Assembly: GCA_027306715.1 (NCBI GenBank)
Contig: DAHUZG010000229.1
Coordinates: 1 to 5,554 of the forward strand
DNA: 5,554 bases
Origin: Acidimicrobiaceae bacterium
GTDB lineage: Bacteria > Actinomycetota > Acidimicrobiia > Acidimicrobiales > Bog-793
Direction of reading: 5' to 3'
The translations under genes and the position numbers were made by a program. Below the pieces are notes generated by a model. It ran no database searches, was not told where the DNA came from, and saw only the letters and a program-made list of their open reading frames with translations. Below are positions 1 through 5,545 of the stretch, piece by piece (within the stretch, counting starts at the first letter, position 1; the number at the start of each line of letters is the position of its first letter).

Positions 1-684
1 GGTGACGATGATCACCGTCAGCTTCGGCGTCAGGCGGCGCAGCAGCTCCTCGACTGCCTCGGTCGAGCGCGGGTCGAGCGAGGAGGTCGGCTCGTCGAGC
101 AGCAGCACGTCCGGCTGCACGGCAAGGGCCCGCGCCAGGCAGAGCAGCTGCTGCTGGCCCCCCGAGAGGCGGAACGGGGAGTCGTCGAGCCGGTCGGCGA
201 CGTGGCTCCAGAGGCCGACCTCGGCGAGGTGGGTCTCGGCGATGTCGCGGAACTCGGTGCGCTTGGCGAGCTTGTGCGCCTTGACCCCGGAGACGATGTT
301 GTCGAGGATCGACATCGGGAACGGGTTCGGCCGCTGGAAGACCATGCCGACTCGCCGGCGGAGCACGAGCGGGTCGATCGTCCGGTTGTGGATGTCCTCG
401 CCGTTGAGGCGGATCGTGCCGCGCTTCCAGAACCCGTAGACGCGGTCGTTCATCCGGTTGAGCGAGCGGAGGAACGTCGTCTTGCCCGACCCTGAGGGCC
501 CCACCAGCGCCGTGATCGAGCCGGCGGGGAAGCCGACGGTGATGTCGGTCATCACCTGGTTCGACCCAAAGCCGAGCGTGACGTCATCGGCGGTCATCAC
601 CGGTTCGCCACCTGCCGGGGCTGAGCAGACGGACGACCCGGGGGCGGCGGCTCGCATCTGCTCGCGCCTCAACAGTTGATCCAT
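1..684 (-). CDS. pstB: Phosphate ABC transporter ATP-binding protein PstB (3' end off window)
   Basis: This is the ATPase of the high-affinity phosphate importer PstSCAB. It acts on the cytoplasmic face of the membrane, where ATP hydrolysis drives uptake of phosphate delivered by PstS. 228 residues are visible. They show Walker A GPSGSGKT (62-69), the PstB-typical LNRMND (75-80), the Q-loop region VFQRPNPFPMS (115-125), signature LSGGQQQ (173-179), Walker B VLLLDEP (193-199) and D-loop SSLD (201-204). The window ends at VIIVT, one residue before the expected H-loop histidine. The sequence LSGGQQQLLCLARAL and DEPTSSLDP, rather than the commoner QQQRLCIARA and DEPCSALDP, recall the Mycobacterium tuberculosis PstB that heads a pstB-pstS1-pstC1-pstA2 operon; this comparison is from memory. 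ATG 684 is chosen because a -10-like box lies 10 bases upstream; in-frame ATG 597 (residue 30), just before the ABC core, is the alternative. Neither has a clear Shine-Dalgarno. Family assignment is near certain. Confidence 0.96.
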   Translation of the reverse strand, partial: MDQLLRREQMRAAAPGSSVCSAPAGGEPVMTADDVTLGFGSNQVMTDITVGFPAGSITALVGPSGSGKTTFLRSLNRMNDRVYGFWKRGTIRLNGEDIHNRTIDPLVLRRRVGMVFQRPNPFPMSILDNIVSGVKAHKLAKRTEFRDIAETHLAEVGLWSHVADRLDDSPFRLSGGQQQLLCLARALAVQPDVLLLDEPTSSLDPRSTEAVEELLRRLTPKLTVIIVT

Positions 685-694
685 AGCGAGGCTG

Positions 695-749
695 AACCTA
701 CTGGAGGTACCTTAACAACGGGCAAACGCCCGGTGACATCGAGGTGACA
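695..749 (-). promoter_or_regulatory. Putative PHO-box array and promoter for pstB
   Basis: Read on the minus strand, the heptamer TGTCACC occurs perfectly at 749-743 and 738-732. Weaker relatives GTTTGCC (727-721) and GTTAAGG (716-710) keep the same 11-base step. Direct heptamers with 4-base spacers are the known layout of actinobacterial PHO boxes (GTTCACC-like) bound by PhoP/RegX3-type response regulators. TAGGTT at 700-695 fits a TANNNT -10 box. It would give a transcript starting only a few bases before ATG 684, so pstB may be nearly leaderless. No -35 hexamer is evident, and the repeats occupy that position, as in activator-dependent promoters. TAAGGT at 714-709 is an alternative -10. 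The match is to a consensus recalled from the literature, and two of the four units are degenerate. Confidence 0.5.
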
Positions 750-810
750 CAGCAGTGAAAGCTTCCGGCGTGCCGGCTGGGGTCACCCGGTCGCTCGCCG
801 GCGACGGCGG

Positions 811-823
811 TAGCGTCAGGGTC
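811..823 (+). promoter_or_regulatory. Putative -10 box for a leaderless transcript
   Basis: TAGCGT at 811-816 fits the actinobacterial TANNNT -10 consensus. It is followed by 7 bases and then GTG at 824, which is the spacing expected when transcription begins on or next to the start codon. No convincing -35 is seen. It would drive the short ORF at 824 and the membrane-protein gene at 951. Confidence 0.35.
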
Positions 824-946
824 GTGACCGACATCTCTCGACAGGCCGAGGACGCCTCCGTCCGCGCTACGACAGCCGTCGCTGTCGCTTTGGCCGAGCG
901 GGCGCGGTCCAGCTGTCGGCGCCCGGCGACGACACGGCTGGCTTGA
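824..946 (+). CDS. Possible 40-residue leader ORF upstream of the membrane-protein gene
   Basis: A short reading frame starts VTDISRQAEDAS and ends at TGA 944-946, four bases before ATG 951. The reasons to consider it are a TANNNT box 7 bases before the GTG, the common start context GTGACCGAC, and the close spacing to the next gene, which suggests translational coupling. The product has no signal peptide or recognised domain; it is an Ala/Arg-rich chain with one Cys. A longer version from GTG 755 (63 residues) is open in the same frame but would begin immediately beside the PHO-box repeats. Open frames of this size are common by chance at this GC content, so it may not be translated. Confidence 0.27.
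   Translation: MTDISRQAEDASVRATTAVAVALAERARSSCRRPATTRLA
870..887 (+). repeat. Perfect 7-bp hairpin inside the leader region
   Basis: CGACAGC (870-876) and GCTGTCG (881-887) are perfect inverted repeats around the 4-base loop CGTC. In RNA this would be a stable tetraloop stem inside the short ORF and 63 bases before ATG 951. It is followed by CTTTGG, not a U-run, so it is not a classical intrinsic terminator. An attenuation or mRNA-stability role is possible but unproven. Confidence 0.45.
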
Positions 947-950
947 CGAG

Positions 951-1385
951 ATGAGGCTAGGCAAGCTCGCCGTCCCGGGCCTCGATCGCCGGACCGCCCG
1001 GCTGATGACGGAGGCGGTGGCCGTGCTGCGCTGTGCGCTCGGCGTCGGCGCCTATCTCGCTCCCGGGCTGCCGGCGGCGCCGTGGGTCGGCCGTGAGGCC
1101 TCCCGCCAGCCCGCCACCCGCCTGTTCGCCCGCACCCTCGCCGGGCGCGATCTCGCCCTCGGTCTGGGCGCCCTGCAGGCGATGCTGTCCGGGTCGGAGC
1201 TGCGCGGCTGGGTCGTGGCCGGAACGCTCGCCGACACCGGCGACCTCGTCGCCACGTTGCTCGATCTCTCGAAGCTGCCGCGCCGCTCGCGCTGGCTCGT
1301 CGTCGCCACCACCGCCGGTGCGGCCCTCGCCGGCCTGCTCTGTGCCGCGCTCGTCGATGCGCCGGGCGACGAGCTCGCCGCCTGA
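951..1385 (+). CDS. Small uncharacterised membrane protein, 144 aa
   Basis: I do not recognise a named family with confidence. The protein is Ala/Leu-rich with a short basic N-terminus and likely membrane stretches at about 22-42, 67-79, 86-106 and a clear one at 115-135. A motif GRDLALGLG (65-73) followed by ADTGDLVATL (94-103) resembles a pattern I recall from small actinobacterial membrane proteins of DUF4267-like type; this is a resemblance only. There is no signal-peptide cleavage pattern and no catalytic motif. ATG 951 has only a weak GACGAG directly before it, so translation may be coupled to the short ORF ending at 946. The gene diverges from pstB, whose putative PHO repeats lie about 200 bases upstream, so phosphate control is conceivable. 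It converges on the flavin-reductase gene. Consistent third-position GC supports it as coding. Confidence 0.75.
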   Translation: MRLGKLAVPGLDRRTARLMTEAVAVLRCALGVGAYLAPGLPAAPWVGREASRQPATRLFARTLAGRDLALGLGALQAMLSGSELRGWVVAGTLADTGDLVATLLDLSKLPRRSRWLVVATTAGAALAGLLCAALVDAPGDELAA

Positions 1386-1388
1386 CCA

Positions 1389-1410
1389 GCCGGCGGGTTG
1401 ACCGGCCGGC
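1389..1410. terminator. GC-rich hairpin between convergent genes
   Basis: GCCGGC at 1389-1394 and 1405-1410 can pair, with two further G-C pairs after a bulged base, leaving a loop around GTTGA. It begins four bases after the TGA of the membrane-protein gene and lies 34 bases from the stop of the convergent flavin gene, so it could end either transcript. There is no U-tract on either strand, as is usual for actinobacterial hairpin terminators, so function is inferred from place and shape. Confidence 0.4.
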
Positions 1411-1443
1411 AGGTGGGCCGGGCGCGGGTGACGCGGCGGGCGA

Positions 1444-2163
1444 TCACTCGCGCGGCTCGCTCCGGAACAGGTCGCGCCAGTCGCTGAGATCGACGAGCAC
1501 GGGGTCCCCGACCCCCTCCCCGGACCGTCGGAAATCAGCGTTCGTCACGCCCCGGGCTTCGAGGTCGCGCCAGTCCCAGTCGGCTCGAACGGGCTGGTAG
1601 GCCGGAACGAACCGGTCTGCGTAGCGACCACCGCAGTAATGCGCTGGTCGGGCCGCCGCCCAGACAAGCAAGCCGTCCTCGTCGCCACAGTCCGCGTTCG
1701 CCGACACAGCGACCGTGCGGCCGCACACCATCCGCCGGGTCGACCACGCGCGGGTCCACTCGACCTTCATCTCGAAGTGTGCGTAGCACTCAGCAATGCG
1801 GGGAGGTGCCACGACCCGGGCCGGTATCGGCGTGAGAGACGCCTTCTCGAGCTCGTCGATGCCCCGCTTCCACGGAAGCCCGACCTCGAGCACCTTGGCG
1901 AGCAGAGTCGGGTCGAACGACACCAGGTTGACGACGAACTCCTCGCTGTCCAGCACGTTCTCGTCGGTGTCCGACCCGAGGTTGCACGTGAACGCGAGGT
2001 CGACGGGGTCATGGTTGACCCGGACGCACGTGCCGTAGGAGGCTGCGTTCGTCCTCCCGGCTGCATCGACCGTCGTGATCATGACCAGAGCAGACGACGG
2101 GGCGAACACCGTGTCCCAGCTCGCCGGCTCGACGTCGACCTTGTCCTGTCCAGGACGCGTCAT
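1444..2163 (-). CDS. Flavin reductase-like / FMN-binding split-barrel protein
   Basis: This is a 239-residue soluble protein of the flavin reductase-like family (split-barrel FMN-binding fold). Members bind FMN or FAD and commonly reduce flavin with NAD(P)H for a partner oxygenase; substrate and partner here are unknown. Family features in order are ALVMITTVDAAGRTNAASYG (25-44), the strand and loop VNHDPVDLAF (49-58), D67-E-N69 matching the usual D-T-x-x-N position, and EFVVNLVS (75-82). Middle strands follow around CGRTVAVSAN and near the C-terminus RPAHYCGGRYADRFVP. The last 55 or so residues extend beyond the core. ATG 2163 is the only ATG or GTG near the domain start, and it has no Shine-Dalgarno. 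It overlaps the stop of a possible upstream 75-codon ORF by ATGA. It has no functional link to pstB or to the secretion ATPases, and sits between them as a single gene. Confidence 0.88.
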   Translation of the reverse strand: MTRPGQDKVDVEPASWDTVFAPSSALVMITTVDAAGRTNAASYGTCVRVNHDPVDLAFTCNLGSDTDENVLDSEEFVVNLVSFDPTLLAKVLEVGLPWKRGIDELEKASLTPIPARVVAPPRIAECYAHFEMKVEWTRAWSTRRMVCGRTVAVSANADCGDEDGLLVWAAARPAHYCGGRYADRFVPAYQPVRADWDWRDLEARGVTNADFRRSGEGVGDPVLVDLSDWRDLFRSEPRE

Positions 2164-2387
2164 GTCCGGGGGCGGGAGCCCGGGCAGGCCCGGAGCCGCT
2201 CGCCGGCGAGCCGCCGAAATTCACCGTTGATCGACACCGTCGCCCCCCTGCTCCCCTCGGCGTATCGAGCACCCGGGCTCTGCATCGCTGCGCCGGCTCC
2301 GGCCCCTCGCCTGTTCGAAGCAGAGCCGACGAGCTCCTTGAGCCCGTCCTCGGTAGGCCGGCCTCCCGGCTCGCACCTGGCGGGCAT
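2160..2387 (-). CDS. Possible 75-residue ORF overlapping the flavin-reductase start
   Basis: The frame starts at ATG 2387 and ends at TGA 2162-2160, sharing ATGA with the start of the flavin-reductase gene, a standard translational-coupling overlap. That arrangement would also explain why the flavin gene has no Shine-Dalgarno. The product is Gly/Arg/Ala-rich with no recognised domain; the most protein-like stretch is TVSINGEFRRLAGERLRA near the end. No ribosome-binding site precedes ATG 2387. The frame spans several inverted repeats, and open frames this long are frequent by chance at this GC content, so it is offered as a low-confidence candidate. Confidence 0.22.
   Translation of the reverse strand: MPARCEPGGRPTEDGLKELVGSASNRRGAGAGAAMQSPGARYAEGSRGATVSINGEFRRLAGERLRACPGSRPRT
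2180..2211. repeat. Two adjacent palindromes upstream of the flavin gene
   Basis: CCGGGC (2180-2185) and GCCCGG (2188-2193) are inverted copies separated by two bases. GCTCGCCGGCGAGC (2198-2211) is a perfect 14-bp palindrome. They lie 17-48 bases upstream of ATG 2163. They could be an operator for a dimeric regulator or a structured 5' leader. GC-rich sequence raises the chance rate, but a perfect 14-mer is still notable. No promoter elements could be identified confidently around them. Confidence 0.4.
2276..2327. repeat. 8-bp inverted repeat enclosing a smaller hairpin
   Basis: GGCTCTGC (2276-2283) and GCAGAGCC (2320-2327) are perfect inverted repeats bracketing 36 bases, within which GCCG/CGGC forms a small inner stem. 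The 52-base unit could fold as a closed stem with a side hairpin. It contains GTTCGAA, which superficially recalls a tRNA T-loop, but the flanking T-stem does not pair over five bases and no anticodon arm can be drawn, so I do not call a tRNA. It lies in the gene-poor junction between the flavin gene and the secretion operon. Its function is unknown. Confidence 0.4.
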
Positions 2388-2415
2388 CGTAGCTATGGGG
2401 ACACCGGCGCGAGAA

Positions 2416-2448
2416 GCGCCGTGGGGGCGCCGTGGGGGCGCCGTGGGG
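2416..2448. repeat. Three perfect tandem copies of an 11-bp unit
   Basis: GCGCCGTGGGG is repeated three times without change (2416-2426, 2427-2437, 2438-2448). It lies about 50 bases beyond the stop of the coupling-protein gene, outside any confident coding region. One helical turn per repeat would suit cooperative protein binding (iteron-like), but replication slippage explains it equally well. Confidence 0.85.
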
Positions 2449-2464
2449 ATCGAGCAGTCCAGGT

Positions 2465-2498
2465 GCCGCCGAGTCCACCGAGTCCACCGAGTGGCGGC
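2465..2498 (-). terminator. Stem-loop with internal 9-bp repeats after the coupling-protein gene
   Basis: On the minus strand, GCCGCC begins four bases after the TGA (2504-2502) and pairs with GGCGGC at the far end (2498-2493 with 2470-2465). The 22-base interior is built from a tandem repeat: on the plus strand CCGAGTCCA occurs twice (2469-2477, 2478-2486), then a partial copy CCGAGT. A second small stem, CCAC/GTGG, can form inside. Its place directly after the stop suggests an operon-end hairpin or 3' stabiliser. There is no U-run. Confidence 0.45.
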
Positions 2499-2501
2499 GG
2501 C

Positions 2502-4253
2502 TCATCGGTGCCCGCGCCAGGCCATTCCAGGTCGGCGGCGCGACCTACGGGCGCCGGCGCTCGAACCGCGTAGCTGCACCGCTGCTGGCGGCAGGTTGCC
2601 GTAGACAAGGACTGCCTCGCCGCGCGGCAGGCGGCGGAGGGCGTCGGCGGGGGCGAGGGGGCGAGGCGCAGACGACCTCGTCGTCGTCAGCTCGCCGGCA
2701 GGACCCCGGCTGAACGAGTCGACGGGCTCGTCGCTGTCACCGATCAGTCGGCTGGCGTGCTCGAGCGTCGACGGGTCACCGATCCCTGAGCAGAACAGCT
2801 TGGCCCGGTGGTTGTTCACCACCGTCGCCCAGCGCCCCCCGTACCGCGCCTGGATCTGGGCGAAGTCCTGCCAGATGGTGACGAGCTGGACGCCGTGACC
2901 GGCGGCGGTGGAAGCGACCGAGTCGAGATTCGCCAGCGGGGCGACGTTCGCCGCCTCGTCGAGAACCACGAGCAGTGCCGGCGCTAGCGGCTCGCCGAGG
3001 AGCGAGGAGCGGGCGAACGCCGCCTCGAGCAGCTGGCGTAGCAGGGCTACGAACACCGCCTGCAGGCGCTCCTGCTCGTGAGCCGGAGCAACGAGATAGA
3101 CCGTCGGGGCGCCCCCGCCGAAAAGCCGCGCGGCGTCGATGTCGTGGGCGTTGGAGCAGGCGGCGACGCCGGGGTCGGCGAAGCCGGCGAGGACAGTCTC
3201 GGCGGTCGTGTAGACGGAGCTCCGCTGGCGCTCCTCGCGTCCGAAGCTGGCCCGCGCCGCCTGCAGTGCTTCGCCCACCGCGGCGAGCTCGAGGGCGAGC
3301 ATCACCTCACCGACCTCCTCGGTGTCCACCCAGCGCACGACGTCGGCGATGGTGCCTCCGCTCGTCGCTGCAGCGAAGAGCAACGGCGCCAGCAGCTTCT
3401 CCGCAGTCGCGTACCAGAACGCAGCGTCGTCGAGGCCTCCGCCACCGGCGCGAGCGACGCTGCACAGCCCTGCGGCCAGCGCACGCGCGCCCGACCAGGT
3501 GACCGCGCCGTGCAGCGGCGACCACCCCGCAGGGCTGAAGCCGGTCGAGCCGGTCGGGTCGTAGACAAGGACCTCCCCGGCGCCCCGGCGCGCATCGACG
3601 GTGTCGCGCAGCAGATCGGTCTTGACGCTCGTGGCCACGACGGGCCCGCGCCACTCGAGGATGGCGGGCACCGCGAGGCCGCTCGTCTTGCCGCACTGCG
3701 AAGGGCCGGCGACGAGCAGCGACTGGCCCGGCTCGGCGGCCACGAGCCGTGGACCGCTCCTGCCGAGAACGAGGCGACCCGGCTCCGGCCGGCGGACAAG
3801 GAGCGGCGCCAGCTCGGCCCGTCCGGCCCAAAAAGCCGGTGCCGCGGCCCGGCCCGGTGCCTGCCGCCGGCGGCGGCGGACGAGTGCCCCGTGTCGAGGC
3901 GCGAACCGGGAGCCGGACCGGTGAGCGGGCCGCCGGCTCAGGGCGAGCAGCGCCGCCGCCGCCACGGCGGCAGCGACGAGAGCGAGCGAGAGCCACAGCT
4001 CGCCGGCCGGCGGTAGCAGCCGCCGATCGCCGGCGGCGACCGCCCGCAGCGGGTCGGCCGGGCGCTCGGCGACACCGATCAAAAGCGCCACCACGGCGCG
4101 GCGCGGCACGGTGTCCCAGCCGCGTCCGGCAAGCAGCGCCGCGAGGTGCACCACGAGCCAGCCGATGGCGACAAAAAGGGCCGTGATGAGCAGGGCCGCC
4201 ACCGCCAGGTGCTCACCGGTGGCCTCCGGCCGGACCGGCGGGGGGCGTCTCAC
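2502..4253 (-). CDS. VirD4/TraG-type coupling ATPase of a type IV secretion/conjugation system
   Basis: The protein is a 583-residue coupling ATPase, the inner-membrane motor that recruits relaxase-bound DNA or protein substrates and feeds them to the type IV channel. Two N-terminal membrane segments (about 16-42 and 86-105) precede a basic linker. Then come Walker A GPSQCGKTSG (183-192), VVATSVKTDLLRDT as is typical of actinobacterial members, Walker B LLVVLDEAANVAPL (427-440), and WQDFAQIQARYG (461-472) in the region of the TraM-recognition/TraG C-terminal domain. The tail is short and very basic (ARRSRRRPGMAWRGHR). I place the start at GTG 4253, which overlaps the upstream gene's TGA as GTGA; an in-frame start at 4358 would add 35 low-complexity residues lying entirely within the upstream gene. 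No good Shine-Dalgarno is seen, so translation is probably coupled. The Cys in Walker A is at a variable position; the catalytic Lys, Asp and Glu are intact. I avoid a gene symbol because naming varies between systems. Confidence 0.93.
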   Translation of the reverse strand: MRRPPPVRPEATGEHLAVAALLITALFVAIGWLVVHLAALLAGRGWDTVPRRAVVALLIGVAERPADPLRAVAAGDRRLLPPAGELWLSLALVAAAVAAAALLALSRRPAHRSGSRFAPRHGALVRRRRRQAPGRAAAPAFWAGRAELAPLLVRRPEPGRLVLGRSGPRLVAAEPGQSLLVAGPSQCGKTSGLAVPAILEWRGPVVATSVKTDLLRDTVDARRGAGEVLVYDPTGSTGFSPAGWSPLHGAVTWSGARALAAGLCSVARAGGGGLDDAAFWYATAEKLLAPLLFAAATSGGTIADVVRWVDTEEVGEVMLALELAAVGEALQAARASFGREERQRSSVYTTAETVLAGFADPGVAACSNAHDIDAARLFGGGAPTVYLVAPAHEQERLQAVFVALLRQLLEAAFARSSLLGEPLAPALLVVLDEAANVAPLANLDSVASTAAGHGVQLVTIWQDFAQIQARYGGRWATVVNNHRAKLFCSGIGDPSTLEHASRLIGDSDEPVDSFSRGPAGELTTTRSSAPRPLAPADALRRLPRGEAVLVYGNLPPAAVQLRGSSAGARRSRRRPGMAWRGHR

Positions 4254-5545
4254 CGCCGTGGGCGGCGCCCGACGAGGCGGGCGTCGGTGTCCACCATCGT
4301 CCGCTCCGCCGGCGAGAGGCGGTGCTGCACCAGGTAGGAGCGTCCGGCGACGCGCCACAGGGCGGTGCCACGGGGCAGCCGCGCGAGCAGGGCAGCCTCG
4401 TCGGCAGCGAGCCCGAGCGCGTCAGTCGCAGCGGCGATCTCGGAGAAGGGCAGCCCGTAGCAGACGATGGTCTCGGAGTCGGCGAGCAAGCCCTCGGCGA
4501 GCCGAGTCGCCGTGCTGCCGGCGCCCCCGGCGGCGAGGTCGCTCACGCGGTGCAGGACGGCGACGTTGGCGAGCCCTCGAGCGCGTGCCAGCTTCCACGA
4601 CGACTGCAGGTAGCGCGCCACCCCGACGTCAGCGAGGACGGCCCAGGCCTCGTCGACCACGAGCACGGTGCGGGCACGTCCTGCGCCGATCGACTCGAGG
4701 AAGGCGGTGGCGCACGCCATCACCGCTCCGAGCGCCGGCGATCGGTAGACCGAGGAGAGGTCGAGCACGAGAGCCGAGCCGTCGAGCACCAGCCCCGGCG
4801 AGGTCGGGCCGTCGAACATCCCGCGCAGCTCGCCGTGCACGAGGCGGCGAAGCTGGAGGGCGACGTCGCGAGAGTCCGACCGCAGCAGCGCCGCAGACAT
4901 CCCGACCCGGCGCGCCCCCTCCTCCGCGGGGGTGAGGAGGGCCTCGACGACGACCGGCAGCACGGGCGGCTCTCCGGCCGCGGAGGCCCGCTCGAGGGCG
5001 AGCTCGAGGGCGGTGTGCTCGACGGGACGAAGCGGCCGGCCGAGACACGACGACGCCAGCGCGGCGAGCAAAGCCAGCCGCCGGCGCGCCCGCTCTGTCG
5101 AGGAGCGCGCCGAGCCGTCGCCGCCGGCGCCCTCGAGCGGGTTGACCCGCCGGCCACCGCCGGGCGAGAGCGCCACCGGGGAGCAGCCGAGGGCGGCGGC
5201 GAGTGGCCCGTACTCGCCCTTCGGGTCGAGCACGACGACGCGCCGGCCGAAGGCACTCTGGCGGTAGAGGTAGCTCTTCACGAGGGCGCTCTTGCCGCGG
5301 CCGATCTGGCCGAGCACCAGCATGTTGGGATTGGTGAGCACGCCCGAGGCGTAGAGCTCGAACGGGTCGTGGACGAACACCCCGCCGAGCAGGTCCCGGC
5401 CGATCAGCACCCCGCCGGCGGGAAGGGGTCGGCTGGCGGCGAAGGGATGGGCGGCCGCCAGCGCCGCCGTGGTGGCCTCGTGAGCCGGGACCCGTAGCAT
5501 CTCGCCGCCGCTCAGCTCGCCCCGGCGCCGAACGGCAGCGTGCAC
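4250..5545 (-). CDS. VirB4-like conjugation/type IV secretion ATPase (start uncertain, may extend off window)
   Basis: This is a cytoplasmic ATPase of the VirB4/TraC class, which energises assembly and substrate transfer in type IV secretion. Counting from GTG 5545 (431 aa), it shows IGRDLLGGVFVHDPFELY (48-65), VLTNPNMLVLGQIGRGKS with Walker A GQIGRGKS (79-86), VVVLDPKGEYGPLA (103-116), MFDGPTSPGL (243-252), Walker B TVLVVDEAW (293-301) and WKLARARGLANVAVLHRVSDL, and ends with the GTALWRVAGRSYLVQH region. The frame stays open to the window edge (three more codons), so the true start may lie outside; GTG 5545 and ATG 5500 (residue 16) are candidates inside, and neither has a strong ribosome-binding site. 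Compared with classical VirB4 of about 800 residues, only the ATPase half is present. In actinobacterial systems the other half is commonly a separate upstream protein, which would lie to the right. The stop overlaps the coupling-protein start. Confidence 0.9.
   Translation of the reverse strand: MHAAVRRRGELSGGEMLRVPAHEATTAALAAAHPFAASRPLPAGGVLIGRDLLGGVFVHDPFELYASGVLTNPNMLVLGQIGRGKSALVKSYLYRQSAFGRRVVVLDPKGEYGPLAAALGCSPVALSPGGGRRVNPLEGAGGDGSARSSTERARRRLALLAALASSCLGRPLRPVEHTALELALERASAAGEPPVLPVVVEALLTPAEEGARRVGMSAALLRSDSRDVALQLRRLVHGELRGMFDGPTSPGLVLDGSALVLDLSSVYRSPALGAVMACATAFLESIGAGRARTVLVVDEAWAVLADVGVARYLQSSWKLARARGLANVAVLHRVSDLAAGGAGSTATRLAEGLLADSETIVCYGLPFSEIAAATDALGLAADEAALLARLPRGTALWRVAGRSYLVQHRLSPAERTMVDTDARLVGRRPRR

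Noticed and set aside
1..17. Palindrome-like GGTGAcgatgaTCACC at the window start
   Set aside because: It lies within the conserved pstB codons for KLTVIIVT and is explained by coding.
698..964. 88-codon minus-strand frame in the pstB/membrane-protein gap
   Set aside because: It spans both putative promoters and the PHO-like repeats, begins within the plus-strand gene and has no protein-like features.
2276..2327. tRNA or tRNA 3'-end attachment site
   Set aside because: GTTCGAA and an acceptor-like outer stem are present, but the T-stem pairs only three of five positions, no anticodon arm forms, and the unit is 52 bases long.
1639..2604. 321-codon open frame on the plus strand
   Set aside because: It lies antisense to the flavin-reductase gene and runs on through the repeat-rich gap; the product is Arg/Pro/Ala-rich with no domain, typical of an antisense frame held open by high GC.
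3078..4016. 312-codon open frame on the plus strand
   Set aside because: It is antisense to the conserved ATPase core of the coupling protein and has no recognisable motif.
4254..4358. 35-residue N-terminal extension of the coupling protein
   Set aside because: It lies entirely within the upstream ATPase gene and encodes Pro/Arg/Gly-rich sequence; the GTGA start at 4253 gives a normal short tail before the first membrane segment.
4322..5497. 391-codon open frame on the plus strand
   Set aside because: It is antisense to the VirB4-like gene, whose Walker motifs are intact; the antisense product is low-complexity Gly/Arg/Glu-rich.
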